Source of the DNA: Caryophanales bacterium | Lineage (GTDB): Bacteria; Bacillota; Bacilli; JARBTR01 | Assembly: GCA_029240105.1 (NCBI GenBank) | Contig: JARBTR010000002.1 | Coordinates: forward strand, 124,001-188,000 | Direction of reading: 5' to 3' | Length of the DNA: 64,000 bases | Part shown: positions 18,626 to 27,689 of the stretch, piece by piece | How positions within the stretch are numbered: position 1 is the stretch's first letter | How the letters are laid out: the number at the start of each line of letters is the position of its first letter | Position numbers and translations under genes: made by a program | Notes under the pieces: generated by a model | Database searches by the model: none | What the model saw: only the letters and a program-made list of their open reading frames with translations | What the model was told of the DNA's origin: nothing

Positions 18626-19813
18626 ATGAAATTATCGAAACGCGTCGAAGTTTTGACCCCGTCCACAACGTTGGCAATAACGGCAAAAGCTAAAGAATTA
18701 GCCGAAAATGGTGTTGACATGATTGGTTTAGGGGCTGGAGAACCTGATTTTAATACGCCCCAACATATTATAGATTCGGCTTATAAATCTATGAATAATG
18801 GTCTGACTAAATACACACCAGCAGCAGGATTACCACAATTGAAAGATGCTATTATCAATAAATTAAAACGAGATCAGGGGCTCACTTATAACCGTTCAGA
18901 GGTCATGATTGGTTGTGGTGCAAAGCATGTCTTATACTTAATTTTCCAGGCAATTCTTGATGAGGGGGATGAAGTAATCATTCCAATTCCTTATTGGGTA
19001 AGTTATCCAGAGCAAGTTAAACTTGCAGGTGGAAATCCTATTTATATTGAAGGGTATGAAAACAATGATTTCAAGGTAACACCTGAACAAGTTGAAAAGG
19101 CTATCACTTCAAAAACAAAAGCAATCATCATAAATTCTCCAAGTAATCCGACTGGTATGATTTATTCTGCTGATGAATTAAAAGCAATTGGTGATATTTG
19201 TTTAAAACATAATATTTTAATTGTGTCTGACGAAATATATGAAAAACTGGTTTACGGCAACTATGAACATGTTTCAATTGCTCAGCTTTCACCTAAATTA
19301 AAGGAAAATACAATAATAGTAAACGGTGTTTCAAAATCACATTCTATGACTGGATGGCGTATTGGCTATGGTGCAGGAAATAAAGAAGTAATAGAAGCCA
19401 TGGTAAACTTAGCTAGTCACAGTACATCAAACCCAACAACAACTGCCCAGTATGCTACAATTACTGCTTACAATGACACACAGGAGCCGGTTGAAAAAAT
19501 GCGAGTTTCCTTTGAAGAGAGACTTGAAAAATCGTATCCTAAATTACTTGAAATCCCTGGCTTCACATGTGTTAAACCACAAGGTGCATTTTATTTTTTA
19601 CCAAACGCTACCGAAGCAACAAAACTATGTGGTTATGAAAATGTGGATCAGTTTGCAGAAGCTCTTTTAGAAGAAGCACATGTGGCAGTAATACCTGGAT
19701 CAAGTTTTGGTATACCAACGCATATAAGACTATCCTATGCGACTTCACAGCAAAATTTGGATAAAGCATTAGACAGGATTCGAGTTTTTATTGAAACAAA
19801 AATGCATTCATAA
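18626..19813 (+). CDS. aspB: Aspartate aminotransferase (class I PLP enzyme)
   Basis: It interconverts aspartate and oxaloacetate with glutamate/2-oxoglutarate. The PLP lysine is K237 in GVSKSHSMTGWR; NSPSNPTG and SDEIYEKL (Asp202) are also in place, and the 395-residue length fits the Bacillus AspB group. GGAGGT precedes ATG 18626. In B. subtilis asnS and dnaD follow; here a radical SAM gene stands where asnS is expected. Confidence 0.95.
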   Translation: MKLSKRVEVLTPSTTLAITAKAKELAENGVDMIGLGAGEPDFNTPQHIIDSAYKSMNNGLTKYTPAAGLPQLKDAIINKLKRDQGLTYNRSEVMIGCGAKHVLYLIFQAILDEGDEVIIPIPYWVSYPEQVKLAGGNPIYIEGYENNDFKVTPEQVEKAITSKTKAIIINSPSNPTGMIYSADELKAIGDICLKHNILIVSDEIYEKLVYGNYEHVSIAQLSPKLKENTIIVNGVSKSHSMTGWRIGYGAGNKEVIEAMVNLASHSTSNPTTTAQYATITAYNDTQEPVEKMRVSFEERLEKSYPKLLEIPGFTCVKPQGAFYFLPNATEATKLCGYENVDQFAEALLEEAHVAVIPGSSFGIPTHIRLSYATSQQNLDKALDRIRVFIETKMHS

Positions 19814-19975
19814 TTTTGCCACACTTTTTACATCTTTCTGCCATGTTTAAACTGTATTTTTGTAACTTTGCTCACATAGAAAACACGGTTGTAACCCTAT
19901 AATGATAATTGTAAAAATACCACATTAATTTGTGAATCCCATAAAAAATCTAAAATGAATTGAGTGAAGAATATG

Positions 19976-21262
19976 ATGAATAATGCACATGGCGGACACC
20001 CTCACGGAATGGGAGGACATCCTGGTGGCGGACACCCTCACGGAATGGGAGGACATCCTGGTGGTGGACACCCTCACGGAATGGGAGGACATCCTGGTGG
20101 TGGTCATCCACACGGGATGGGAGGACATCCTGGAGCGATGGATTTTAATGTAAATCCTTTTATTGTTATTTGGGAAACTACTCGAGCTTGCGGGTTAAAA
20201 TGTCAACATTGTCGTGCAGATGCACAATTTTTGCCAGACCCAAATGAATTAACTCATGAAGAAGGAATCGCACTGTTAGATGAAATCTACGAAATGGGTA
20301 ATCCAATGGTAGTTTTCACTGGCGGGGACTGCATGCTCCGTAAAGACCTTTTTGAGTTAGCAGAATACGGAATTAAAAAAGGTATGCGCATTTCAATGAG
20401 CCCAAGTGCAACAAAAGAAGTAACTGAGGCTCGTATGGATAAAGCGAAGGAAGTTGGAATTTCCCGTTGGAGCTTTAGTATTGATGGGGCAAATGCAGAA
20501 GTACACGACGCGTTCCGCGGTATTGAAGGTACTTTTGATATGACTATTGAAAAACTAAGATACTTAAACAAAATTGGTATTTCACATCAAATTAATACTT
20601 GCATAAGTAAAAATAACATTCATCAGCTTGAAGAGATGGCTGAATTAATGAAGGAACTAAAAACTTCAGTTTGGTATATTCTTTTACTTGTTCCAACTGG
20701 TCGTGGACAAATGAATGAATGTTTAACACCAGTAGAGCATGAAAAAGTATTTCGCTGGTTATATGAATTGAGTAAAACAGCTCCTTATGATATTAAAACA
20801 ACTGCTGGCCAACACTACCGTCGTGTTGTTCATCAACAAAAAGTACGTGAGAAATTGATTTCTGGTGACGAAATTTCCTTTGAGGACACAAAAACAAAGG
20901 ATATGGCACAATTCATTGATGGTCTAAAAAGAGCTCCAAAGAGTGTTAATGATGGTGTTGGCTTTATCTTCGTTTCACATACTGGTGAAGTAATGCCAAG
21001 TGGATTCTTACCTTTAGTAGTAGGTAATGTACGTGATGAAAGACTTCGTGATATTTATCGTAATAACCAAATCTTAAAAGACTTAAGAAGTCCAGATAAG
21101 TACAAGGGTAAATGTGGTAAATGTGAATTCAAATATGTTTGCGGTGGCTCCAGATCAAGATCGTATGCTGTTACCGGCGATTATATGGAGTCTGAACCAT
21201 TCTGCGTTTATATCCCTCAGGCACTGCGAGAAGAGAAAAAGTCGTTTATAGAGAATGTTTAA
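19976..21262 (+). CDS. Radical SAM/SPASM-type protein with His-Gly repeats
   Basis: An N-terminal metal-binding-like tail of four GGHPHGMGGHPG repeats (about residues 6-53) precedes a radical SAM domain with the CxxxCxxC cluster motif in TRACGLKCQHC. A C-terminal cysteine set (CGKCEFKYVCGGSRSR, then a later Cys) resembles a SPASM-like auxiliary cluster. The core looks like the Bacillus BA_1875-type (TIGR04053) radical SAM family from memory; its substrate is unknown to me. The start is uncertain: ATG 19973/19976 or GTG 19964, all with weak binding sites. A good terminator follows. Confidence 0.85.
   Translation: MNNAHGGHPHGMGGHPGGGHPHGMGGHPGGGHPHGMGGHPGGGHPHGMGGHPGAMDFNVNPFIVIWETTRACGLKCQHCRADAQFLPDPNELTHEEGIALLDEIYEMGNPMVVFTGGDCMLRKDLFELAEYGIKKGMRISMSPSATKEVTEARMDKAKEVGISRWSFSIDGANAEVHDAFRGIEGTFDMTIEKLRYLNKIGISHQINTCISKNNIHQLEEMAELMKELKTSVWYILLLVPTGRGQMNECLTPVEHEKVFRWLYELSKTAPYDIKTTAGQHYRRVVHQQKVREKLISGDEISFEDTKTKDMAQFIDGLKRAPKSVNDGVGFIFVSHTGEVMPSGFLPLVVGNVRDERLRDIYRNNQILKDLRSPDKYKGKCGKCEFKYVCGGSRSRSYAVTGDYMESEPFCVYIPQALREEKKSFIENV
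19991..20134 (+). repeat. Four 36-bp tandem repeats coding GGHPHGMGGHPG
   Basis: Four head-to-tail units start at 19991, 20027, 20063 and 20099. Units 1-3 are almost identical in DNA, while unit 4 has several silent changes, which suggests recent duplication of the first three. Each unit encodes the same 12 residues. Confidence 0.95.
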
Positions 21263-21271
21263 ACTATTAGA

Positions 21272-21297
21272 ACTTGGAGTTTTCTCCAAGTTTTTTT
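21272..21297 (+). terminator. Terminator after the radical SAM gene
   Basis: CTTGGAG (21273-21279) and CTCCAAG (21284-21290) with a TTTT loop and seven T. Confidence 0.92.
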
Positions 21298-21442
21298 GTT
21301 TGGCAAATATCCCCTACAAAGAAAAATTTCTATAAAACTTAATTCAAATGGTTTTAGAAAGAAAAATTTCCAATCTATTTTTCTAGATTTATTTTATTTC
21401 AGATAAAGTTATCATGTTATACTTGATAAGAGGTGTTTTACG

Positions 21443-22081
21443 ATGAAAAATTACACAAACTGGATTTCACAACCAACAATAGTGTTGCAAAGTTATTTGA
21501 TAGAATCATATAAAAAATTAGGTCTTACAGACAGAGAATTTATGGTTGTACTCCACTTAATAAACTTTTCGAGTAAAGGGAATGCATTTCCAACACCTGA
21601 ACAAATTTGTCATTTTTCAAGTTTAAGTGCTGAAGAATGTAGTGAGTCACTTTACAGCCTTGTTGTAAGAGGATTTGTTAAAATTGAAGATTTTAAAGAT
21701 CAAAATGGTATGCATTTTGAAAGATACAATTTATCTTTAATATACGAACGTTTAGCAGAATTATATATAAAAGAAGAACGTGAAAAAGACTTGGATTTAA
21801 ATGATGACACAGAAACAAACCTTTATCCACTTTTTGAACAGGAATTTGGAAGACCACTTACTCATATGGAAGGAGAAATTCTTTCTCAGTGGTTAGATGT
21901 TGATCGTCATAATCCATCTTTAATTCGTATGGCATTGAAAGAGGCAATCCTTTCTTCAGCTTTAAACTTTCGTTATATAGAACGCATTTTATATGATTGG
22001 AAGAAGAAGGGAATTAAAAGTCCTGAAGATGCAAGAAAGCAAGGCGAGAAAGTTCGTGGTTATGCAAAAAGTTTTACATAA
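21443..22081 (+). CDS. dnaD: DNA replication initiation protein DnaD
   Basis: DnaD acts with DnaB and DnaI to load the helicase at origins and restart sites in Firmicutes. Residues 1-100 form the winged-helix DDBH1-type domain. Residues 128-190 are the DDBH2 domain, with the EFGRPLTHMEGEIL segment and the conserved YxxxIxxxW in YIERILYDW. At 212 residues it is slightly shorter than the B. subtilis protein. AGAGGTG precedes ATG 21443. nth follows, as is typical. Confidence 0.94.
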   Translation: MKNYTNWISQPTIVLQSYLIESYKKLGLTDREFMVVLHLINFSSKGNAFPTPEQICHFSSLSAEECSESLYSLVVRGFVKIEDFKDQNGMHFERYNLSLIYERLAELYIKEEREKDLDLNDDTETNLYPLFEQEFGRPLTHMEGEILSQWLDVDRHNPSLIRMALKEAILSSALNFRYIERILYDWKKKGIKSPEDARKQGEKVRGYAKSFT

Positions 22082-22115
22082 AAATGGATTGTAAAATAGT
22101 TTAGAGGGTATTGAT

Positions 22116-22769
22116 ATGTTAACGAAAACTAAACTAAGAGATGTACTCACACAAATAGATAAAATGTTTCCCAATGCACACTGTGAATTAAACCACAGTA
22201 CTCCACTTGAACTTGTTATTGCCGTGGTTTTATCAGCTCAGTGTACGGATGTACTTGTAAATAAAGTAACACCAGGGCTTTTTTCTAAATACCCAAAGCT
22301 GGAAGATTATTTAGAGGCTCCTTTGGAAAATATTGAGGAAGCCATTAGAAAAATTGGTCTTTTTCGAAATAAGGCTAAATTCATAAAGCAATTAACAGAA
22401 ATGATAGCACATGATTTTGGTGGTAATGTTCCGTCTACAATGGAAGATCTGATAAAACTTCCTGGTGTTGGACGTAAAACTGCAAATGTCGTACTTTCTG
22501 TTTGTTTTGGGGTGCCCGCAATTGCAGTAGATACTCATGTTGAACGAGTCAGTAAACGACTGCAAATCTGTCCAAAGAATGCATCAGTACTTGAAGTAGA
22601 AAAAACGTTAATGAAAAAAGTACCTAAACAAGATTGGTCTAAAACACATCATTTACTTATCTTTTTTGGCAGGTATCATTGCAAGGCTCAGAATCCAAAT
22701 TGTACAGAGTGTCCATTTGCTGATTTTTGTAAAGAAGGAAACCAACGATTGAAAGCGGTGAAAGCTTAA
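22116..22769 (+). CDS. nth: Endonuclease III (DNA glycosylase/AP lyase)
   Basis: It removes oxidised pyrimidines and cuts at abasic sites. The helix-hairpin-helix LPGVGRKTA carries the catalytic K121, D139 lies in AVDTHVERV, and the [4Fe-4S] cysteines C189, C196, C199 and C205 keep the canonical CX6CX2CX5C spacing. The 217-residue length is standard. Its stop overlaps the ypoC start (TAATG). Confidence 0.97.
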   Translation: MLTKTKLRDVLTQIDKMFPNAHCELNHSTPLELVIAVVLSAQCTDVLVNKVTPGLFSKYPKLEDYLEAPLENIEEAIRKIGLFRNKAKFIKQLTEMIAHDFGGNVPSTMEDLIKLPGVGRKTANVVLSVCFGVPAIAVDTHVERVSKRLQICPKNASVLEVEKTLMKKVPKQDWSKTHHLLIFFGRYHCKAQNPNCTECPFADFCKEGNQRLKAVKA

Positions 22770-23143
22770 TGAATGATGAGATGATTTATGAACAGGCTTT
22801 TAACTTATGGAAAGTAAATAAGGATCGAATAGGGAATGGATTTTCTTTTGGTCATGGATTGCAAGCTCAACTTTTTATGCAAAATCAAAATGACATAATC
22901 GATTGTATTGGTTTATTTCTACGAATTATTTCGAAATTCAACAATGTTGATTATAATCCTAACTGGAAAGAAATCGATTTCTCACTGTATAAGTTTGCTC
23001 CTATTAATTTCATAGAAAGAATTAGTTTTGTAGTTTCAAGGCCAACTCAGTATCAAAGCTATATGCAATTGGTTGGATTATTTGAAGAACTAGAAAAAAT
23101 GTTTTATAAGCAGCTTGCAATCGAGAAGTCTCAGTTAAACTGA
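22769..23143 (+). CDS. ypoC: YpoC-like conserved protein
   Basis: This 124-residue protein of unknown function directly follows nth with a one-base overlap, as ypoC does in B. subtilis. It is mixed charged and has no membrane segment or recognisable motif. In Bacillus ponA and recU come next; here the operon ends in a terminator that overlaps the ypoC stop codon. Confidence 0.75.
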   Translation: MNDEMIYEQAFNLWKVNKDRIGNGFSFGHGLQAQLFMQNQNDIIDCIGLFLRIISKFNNVDYNPNWKEIDFSLYKFAPINFIERISFVVSRPTQYQSYMQLVGLFEELEKMFYKQLAIEKSQLN

Positions 23144-23153
23144 GGCTTTTTTT
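23126..23153 (+). terminator. Terminator overlapping the ypoC end
   Basis: A nine-base-pair stem (AAGTCTCAG with CTGAGGCTT, one G-U) encloses a TTAAA loop and is followed by seven T. The stop codon lies inside the stem. Confidence 0.88.
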
Positions 23154-23301
23154 ATAAAACTTTTATTCTTACTTATATAAGAAAGGCCCAAATGTAAAGA
23201 GATTTTTTGGTTAAAATCGTTAATGATTCATTTGTCTAATTCCCATGGAAAACCCTTAAGCATATTATGTATAAAACTTTTCTGCTTTGAGGGTGAGTGA
23301 C

Positions 23302-23973
23302 ATGAGTAAGCGGAAAAAGCCAAAATTTCAAATTGGAGATATTGTAGTTATGGTTCTATACGGAACCGTTGGTGAAATTACACAAGTGAAGGAAATGGAA
23401 CAGTCCTATGTATATGAAATAGATGGGCAAAAGGGCTTTTACCTAGAGTCCTCACTTGTTCCGCTTGATGAATTTAACGAGAATGTTTTTGATTATGAAC
23501 AAATAAACATTGACTACAAATTCTTTTTTGGTGACTTAGTTCAAGTATTAAATATTGGCAAAGAACTTTATAAGATTGTTGGATTTCGAACAGAAATATG
23601 GAGATACCAGGATGAGTCTTGGGAAGATGTTATTTATGAGTTATCAAGAGTGAAGGATGGCGATTGGCTTGAATGCGCTGAAGAAGAAATTACTCTAGTC
23701 GCTGAAGCCAAGGAAGCCGATAAATATTTAAAAAAACAAGATTTAATGATTTCTGGAAAAAATTCAACACAAAAACAAGTTAAAAACAAAAAGAAACAAC
23801 AAACCAAGGAGATTATTGTTAAGCCTTTAAATGAGTCGCAAAAAAAAGAAAGAATAGATCATTTACTGGATTTATACAATGATTATAAAAGCCTTAAGGA
23901 AAACTTTGGTGATGATGAATTTCAAAAAGTACTACAAATGATTATAAATAAATTGAAATCTTTGGTCGAATAA
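23302..23973 (+). CDS. Uncharacterised protein with SH3-like repeats
   Basis: I do not recognise this 223-residue soluble protein. Residues 8-55 (FQIGDIVVMVLYGTVGEI) and 75-130 (FGDLVQVLNIGKELYKIVGF) look like two related small beta-barrel units. A Lys/Gln-rich linker (about 150-175) and a helical C-terminus (IDHLLDLYNDYKSL) follow, the last resembling short protein-interaction tails. GAGGGTG six bases before ATG 23302 sets the start; TTG 23287 overlaps that site. A weak hairpin near 24006-24048 may end it. Confidence 0.75.
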   Translation: MSKRKKPKFQIGDIVVMVLYGTVGEITQVKEMEQSYVYEIDGQKGFYLESSLVPLDEFNENVFDYEQINIDYKFFFGDLVQVLNIGKELYKIVGFRTEIWRYQDESWEDVIYELSRVKDGDWLECAEEEITLVAEAKEADKYLKKQDLMISGKNSTQKQVKNKKKQQTKEIIVKPLNESQKKERIDHLLDLYNDYKSLKENFGDDEFQKVLQMIINKLKSLVE

Positions 23974-24126
23974 CAAACTGAGAAAAAATAGTGCATTAGT
24001 CTAAAAAGTGCAAATAACTGCATATTTAGATTTGTGTGCTTTTTTTCATTATGACTGATTTTATGTTTTCAAATGGAAATATGGTACAATAATAAAGTTG
24101 ATTTAAAAATTAAAAGGAGTGTTAAA

Positions 24127-24834
24127 ATGAGTATTCATATCAACGCACAACCAGGAGAAATCGCTGAGGTTGTCCTTTTACCAGGAGATCCACTAAGAGC
24201 AAAATACATAGCTGAGAACTTTTTAGAAGACGTTACGTGTTATAACGAAGTTCGTAATATGTTTGGATATACAGGTACATATAAAGGAAAACGTGTTTCA
24301 GTTCAAGGAACTGGGATGGGAGTTCCTTCAATCAGCATTTATATAAATGAACTTATGCAATCGTATGATGTTAAAACATTAATCCGTATTGGAACGTGTG
24401 GCGCAATTCAAAAAGATGTTAAGGTTCGTGATGTAATCTTAGCAATGACTTCTTGTACTGATTCTCAAATGAATAAAATTTTATTTGACGGAATCGATTT
24501 CGCTCCATGTGCAAACTTTGGATTATTAAAAGATGCATACGAACTTGGTGTAGAAAAAGGTTTAGATTTAAAAGTAGGAAATATATTTACTTCAGATATG
24601 TTTTATAATGATAAAGAAAACCATGCATTATGGGCTCAATATGGAGTACTAGCGCTTGAAATGGAAACAACAGCTTTGTATACCTTGGCTGCAAAATACG
24701 GTCGCAAGGCACTTTCTATCCTAACAGTTAGTGATCATATCATAACAGGAGAAATTACTTCTGCAGAGGAAAGACAATTGACATTTAACGATATGATAGA
24801 AGTAGCATTAGATACCGCAATTAAATCAACCTAA
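24127..24834 (+). CDS. deoD: Purine nucleoside phosphorylase, DeoD type
   Basis: It splits purine (deoxy)nucleosides with phosphate for salvage; this is the hexameric, E. coli-like family. Visible motifs are [14 protein letters not shown] (phosphate site), [20 protein letters not shown], and [16 protein letters not shown]; the SDHI segment (Asp of the base site) follows. AAGGAGTG precedes ATG 24127 (235 residues); an upstream in-frame ATG at 24073 lies before the binding site. A second, unrelated-fold-class PNP is at 52896. Confidence 0.96.
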   Translation: MSIHINAQPGEIAEVVLLPGDPLRAKYIAENFLEDVTCYNEVRNMFGYTGTYKGKRVSVQGTGMGVPSISIYINELMQSYDVKTLIRIGTCGAIQKDVKVRDVILAMTSCTDSQMNKILFDGIDFAPCANFGLLKDAYELGVEKGLDLKVGNIFTSDMFYNDKENHALWAQYGVLALEMETTALYTLAAKYGRKALSILTVSDHIITGEITSAEERQLTFNDMIEVALDTAIKST

Positions 24835-24850
24835 GTTCTATAATGTTTGC

Positions 24851-24879
24851 AAAACTGTCGAATTTATCGACAGTTTTTT
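24851..24879 (+). terminator. Terminator after deoD
   Basis: ACTGTCGA (24854-24861) pairs with TCGACAGT (24867-24874) over a five-base loop, followed by six T. Confidence 0.92.
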
Positions 24880-24949
24880 CCCATTTATACACGGAAATCA
24901 CATATTAATAGAATAAACTCATAGTATTTCAAATATTTGGAGATTTTTA

Positions 24950-25750
24950 ATGGAAAAATTGATAATAGCAATCTTATTACTTTCGACTTTCTTAAGTGCG
25001 TGTACAAATGGTAAATCAATTAAGGAAAAATCAAATAAAGTGGAATCTAATAAAAATAATGATAACGAAAAAGATAAGAATGAAGATAAAATCGATACAG
25101 ATGAAATTCTTCTTCCAAAGGAATATTTTAACGTGCTGCAAACTGTTTCTGGAAAACAAATCATTCAAAATCCAGATAATGATCGGCTGTTAGTAAACAC
25201 AAAATATTATTTATCTTCATCATTCGTTCCCGAAAACTTAGAAATACCTAAAGTAACGTTTGCATTCAGTGACACATCTGTTGAAAAGGCACATTTAAGA
25301 CAGACTGCAGCAGAAGCATTAGAAAAAATGTTTGCTGATTCAAAATCATCCGGAATGAATTTAGTGGCTGTTTCAGGTTACCGCTCCTATCAACGTCAAA
25401 GTGTTTTATTTAATGCAGAGGTTAAAAGTAAGGGTGAAACTGAAGCTGTAAAATGGGTAGCGAGACCAGGGACAAGTGAACATCAATCTGGTTTAGCAAT
25501 GGATATTTCTAGTATCAGTTACGGTAGCAAACTTGATCAAGGTTTTGATCAAACAAAAGAGTTTCAATGGCTTTCTGAAAATGCTCATAAATATGGATTT
25601 ATTCTTAGATATCCTAAAGGTAAAGAAAGCATTACCAATTATGAATATGAACCATGGCACTTCAGATATGTAGGAGTGGATGTAGCTTCTGAAATGTTTA
25701 AACTTGGTATTAGTTTTGAAGAATTTATAATGAATGCAAGACCTATGTAG
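24950..25750 (+). CDS. VanY-like D-alanyl-D-alanine carboxypeptidase lipoprotein
   Basis: This predicted lipoprotein trims peptidoglycan stem peptides outside the membrane. The lipobox is LSAC with lipidated C18, followed by an acidic/Lys-rich linker (residues 25-55) and an M15B peptidase domain. The zinc motif SEHQSGLAMD (SxHxxGxAxD) and the later EPWHFRYVG give the metal ligands, and SGYRSYQRQ is the usual arginine segment. It stands 13 bases upstream of a CtpB-like protease, so the two may act together on the envelope or spore. Confidence 0.92.
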   Translation: MEKLIIAILLLSTFLSACTNGKSIKEKSNKVESNKNNDNEKDKNEDKIDTDEILLPKEYFNVLQTVSGKQIIQNPDNDRLLVNTKYYLSSSFVPENLEIPKVTFAFSDTSVEKAHLRQTAAEALEKMFADSKSSGMNLVAVSGYRSYQRQSVLFNAEVKSKGETEAVKWVARPGTSEHQSGLAMDISSISYGSKLDQGFDQTKEFQWLSENAHKYGFILRYPKGKESITNYEYEPWHFRYVGVDVASEMFKLGISFEEFIMNARPM

Positions 25751-25763
25751 GTGGGGGAGACAA

Positions 25764-27536
25764 ATGGAAAATTTTGAAGAAAAAAATATAAATGAAAAAA
25801 ATGATTCAACTATTTTGAATGAATCAGAATCAATTAAGTCTACTAATACAATTGATTCTGAAATGATTAACACTTCTGAACAAGAAACGCTACTGGAGCA
25901 AGTATCACATAGTGAGTCTGTAAATGAGGTTGCCGATGTTTTGAAAAGTGATGAATCGGTTGAAAAAGTAGCTAATATTCCAGCTGAAAGTACTATTAAT
26001 AGCATAAATGACGAATCATCTGTAGAAACAGTTGTAGATTCTGCTGAAAATTCAATCGATGAATCATCTGAAGTTTCTGATCATAAAAATATCGTTAATT
26101 CGTATCAAACACCCCCAAAAGGCTTTATCAAAAAGAAAACTGTGTTTATTTTTGCAGTTTTGATCCTTTTTATTAATGCTCTTATTGGTTATAAAATGTT
26201 ATTGCATTTTGGTTCTAAAGATGTGGCTGAACCTACTATACATCCAGAAAAAGATATAGAAAAAATTGCTGACATGTATACTTACATCATGAACAACTAT
26301 GTTGAGGATGTAGACACTGAGAAATTAGTGAATGGCGCTATAAAAGGCATGGTTGATTCACTTGGAGATAAATTCTCGGAGTATATGTCAGTTGATGATG
26401 CGAAACAACTAAATGAAATGATAGCTGGTTCATTTGAAGGTATCGGAGCTGAAATTAGTTCTCATGATGGAAAAATTATAATTGTTACACCAATAAAAGG
26501 TTCTCCAGCAGAAAAAAGTGGTTTAAAACGGGATGATGAAATTGTCTCTGTTGACGGACAAAGTCTAGCAGGCAAATCTTCTACAGACGCTGTAAAACTT
26601 ATTAGAGGAAAAAAAGGGACAACTGTCGTTCTTGAAATTCTAAGCCCTGGTGAGAATAAGCCAAGAAAAGTAAGTATTGTACGAGGAACAATCCCAATTC
26701 ATTCTGTAAAATCTCATATGGAGAAGGACAATATAGGATACATCGAAATTTCTTCTTTTTCGGGAAATACAGCGGATGAGTTTAAAGAACATTTAGAAGA
26801 CCTTGAAAAGCAAGGAATGAAGGGTCTTATTTTAGATCTTCGCGGAAATCCTGGCGGGTTAATGGATGTTTCACATAAAGTTGCGGATTACTTTGTCCCA
26901 GCAGGAAAAATTATAATGTTAGAAGAGAAAAAAGGTGAAGATAAACTTCCGTTTTTAGCTTCTAAAAATGATGGCAAGAAAGTAACAGTACCTGTCGTTG
27001 TTATGATTGATGGTGGAAGTGCTAGTGCTTCAGAAATAGTGGCAGCAGCTTTGAAAGAATCAGCAAATGCGACCATAGTGGGGTCTAAATCATATGGTAA
27101 AGGAACAATACAGAGACCTGCTGACATGCCAGATGGATCAAATTTAAAACTTACGATTGGAAAATGGCTAACTCCTAATGGGAATTGGATTCACGAAAAG
27201 GGAATTACTCCAGATATAGAGTCAAAAATGTCTGATTACGCTGATTTTTTATATGTAAGCAGCGAAATTACGTACAAATCTGGTGATGTTTCAGTTGAAG
27301 TTGAAAATATCAAAAAGATATTAAATTCTCTTGGATTTAATCCTGGTCCACTCGATGGAAACTTCAATAGTACAACAGTTGATGCGGTAAAGGCATTTCA
27401 AAAAGGCAATAATCTTCCTCAAACTGGTGTTATGACTGGTGAAACTACAATAAAGCTAATGGAAAAATTAAGAGATCAGATGATTTCAAGCGGCGATCAA
27501 CAAATAATTGAAGCGCTTAATGTTTTTAAGAAATAG
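25764..27536 (+). CDS. S41 carboxyl-terminal processing protease, CtpB-like
   Basis: This is a membrane-anchored PDZ serine protease. Order of parts: a Ser/Glu/Asn-rich cytoplasmic tail (1-115), a membrane segment (about 124-148), an N-terminal helical cap, a PDZ domain (about 222-310), the S41 core with S421 in GGSASASE, K446 and Q450 in YGKGTIQ, and a peptidoglycan-binding domain (about 515-580). B. subtilis CtpA/CtpB are about 470-480 residues; the extra length here is mainly the acidic tail. GGGGGAG precedes ATG 25764. A very strong terminator ends the unit. Confidence 0.93.
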   Translation: MENFEEKNINEKNDSTILNESESIKSTNTIDSEMINTSEQETLLEQVSHSESVNEVADVLKSDESVEKVANIPAESTINSINDESSVETVVDSAENSIDESSEVSDHKNIVNSYQTPPKGFIKKKTVFIFAVLILFINALIGYKMLLHFGSKDVAEPTIHPEKDIEKIADMYTYIMNNYVEDVDTEKLVNGAIKGMVDSLGDKFSEYMSVDDAKQLNEMIAGSFEGIGAEISSHDGKIIIVTPIKGSPAEKSGLKRDDEIVSVDGQSLAGKSSTDAVKLIRGKKGTTVVLEILSPGENKPRKVSIVRGTIPIHSVKSHMEKDNIGYIEISSFSGNTADEFKEHLEDLEKQGMKGLILDLRGNPGGLMDVSHKVADYFVPAGKIIMLEEKKGEDKLPFLASKNDGKKVTVPVVVMIDGGSASASEIVAAALKESANATIVGSKSYGKGTIQRPADMPDGSNLKLTIGKWLTPNGNWIHEKGITPDIESKMSDYADFLYVSSEITYKSGDVSVEVENIKKILNSLGFNPGPLDGNFNSTTVDAVKAFQKGNNLPQTGVMTGETTIKLMEKLRDQMISSGDQQIIEALNVFKK

Positions 27537-27570
27537 ATGTACAACATATAAAAAACACGCGAAAAAGTAA

Positions 27571-27621
27571 ACTGCAATGTATTTGTTTGAATTTTACAAA
27601 CAAATACATTGCAGTTTTTTT
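27571..27621 (+). terminator. Strong terminator after the CtpB-like gene
   Basis: Nineteen-base perfect arms (27571-27589 and 27597-27615) with a seven-base loop and a T-run. Confidence 0.95.
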
Positions 27622-27689
27622 GTATTATGAATTTTTTTTAGTTCATATCATAGGTTGTATCAAAACAATTATTATTAGATGAGGTCAAT

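Noticed and set aside
19991-20134. Possible CRISPR-like array of 36-bp repeats
   Set aside because: The repeats are head to tail with no spacers, stay in frame and code for GGHPHGMGGHPG.
25493-26005. A 170-codon minus-strand frame opposite the VanY/CtpB junction
   Set aside because: It is a shadow of two well-supported genes, with Ser/Cys-rich sequence typical of antisense frames.
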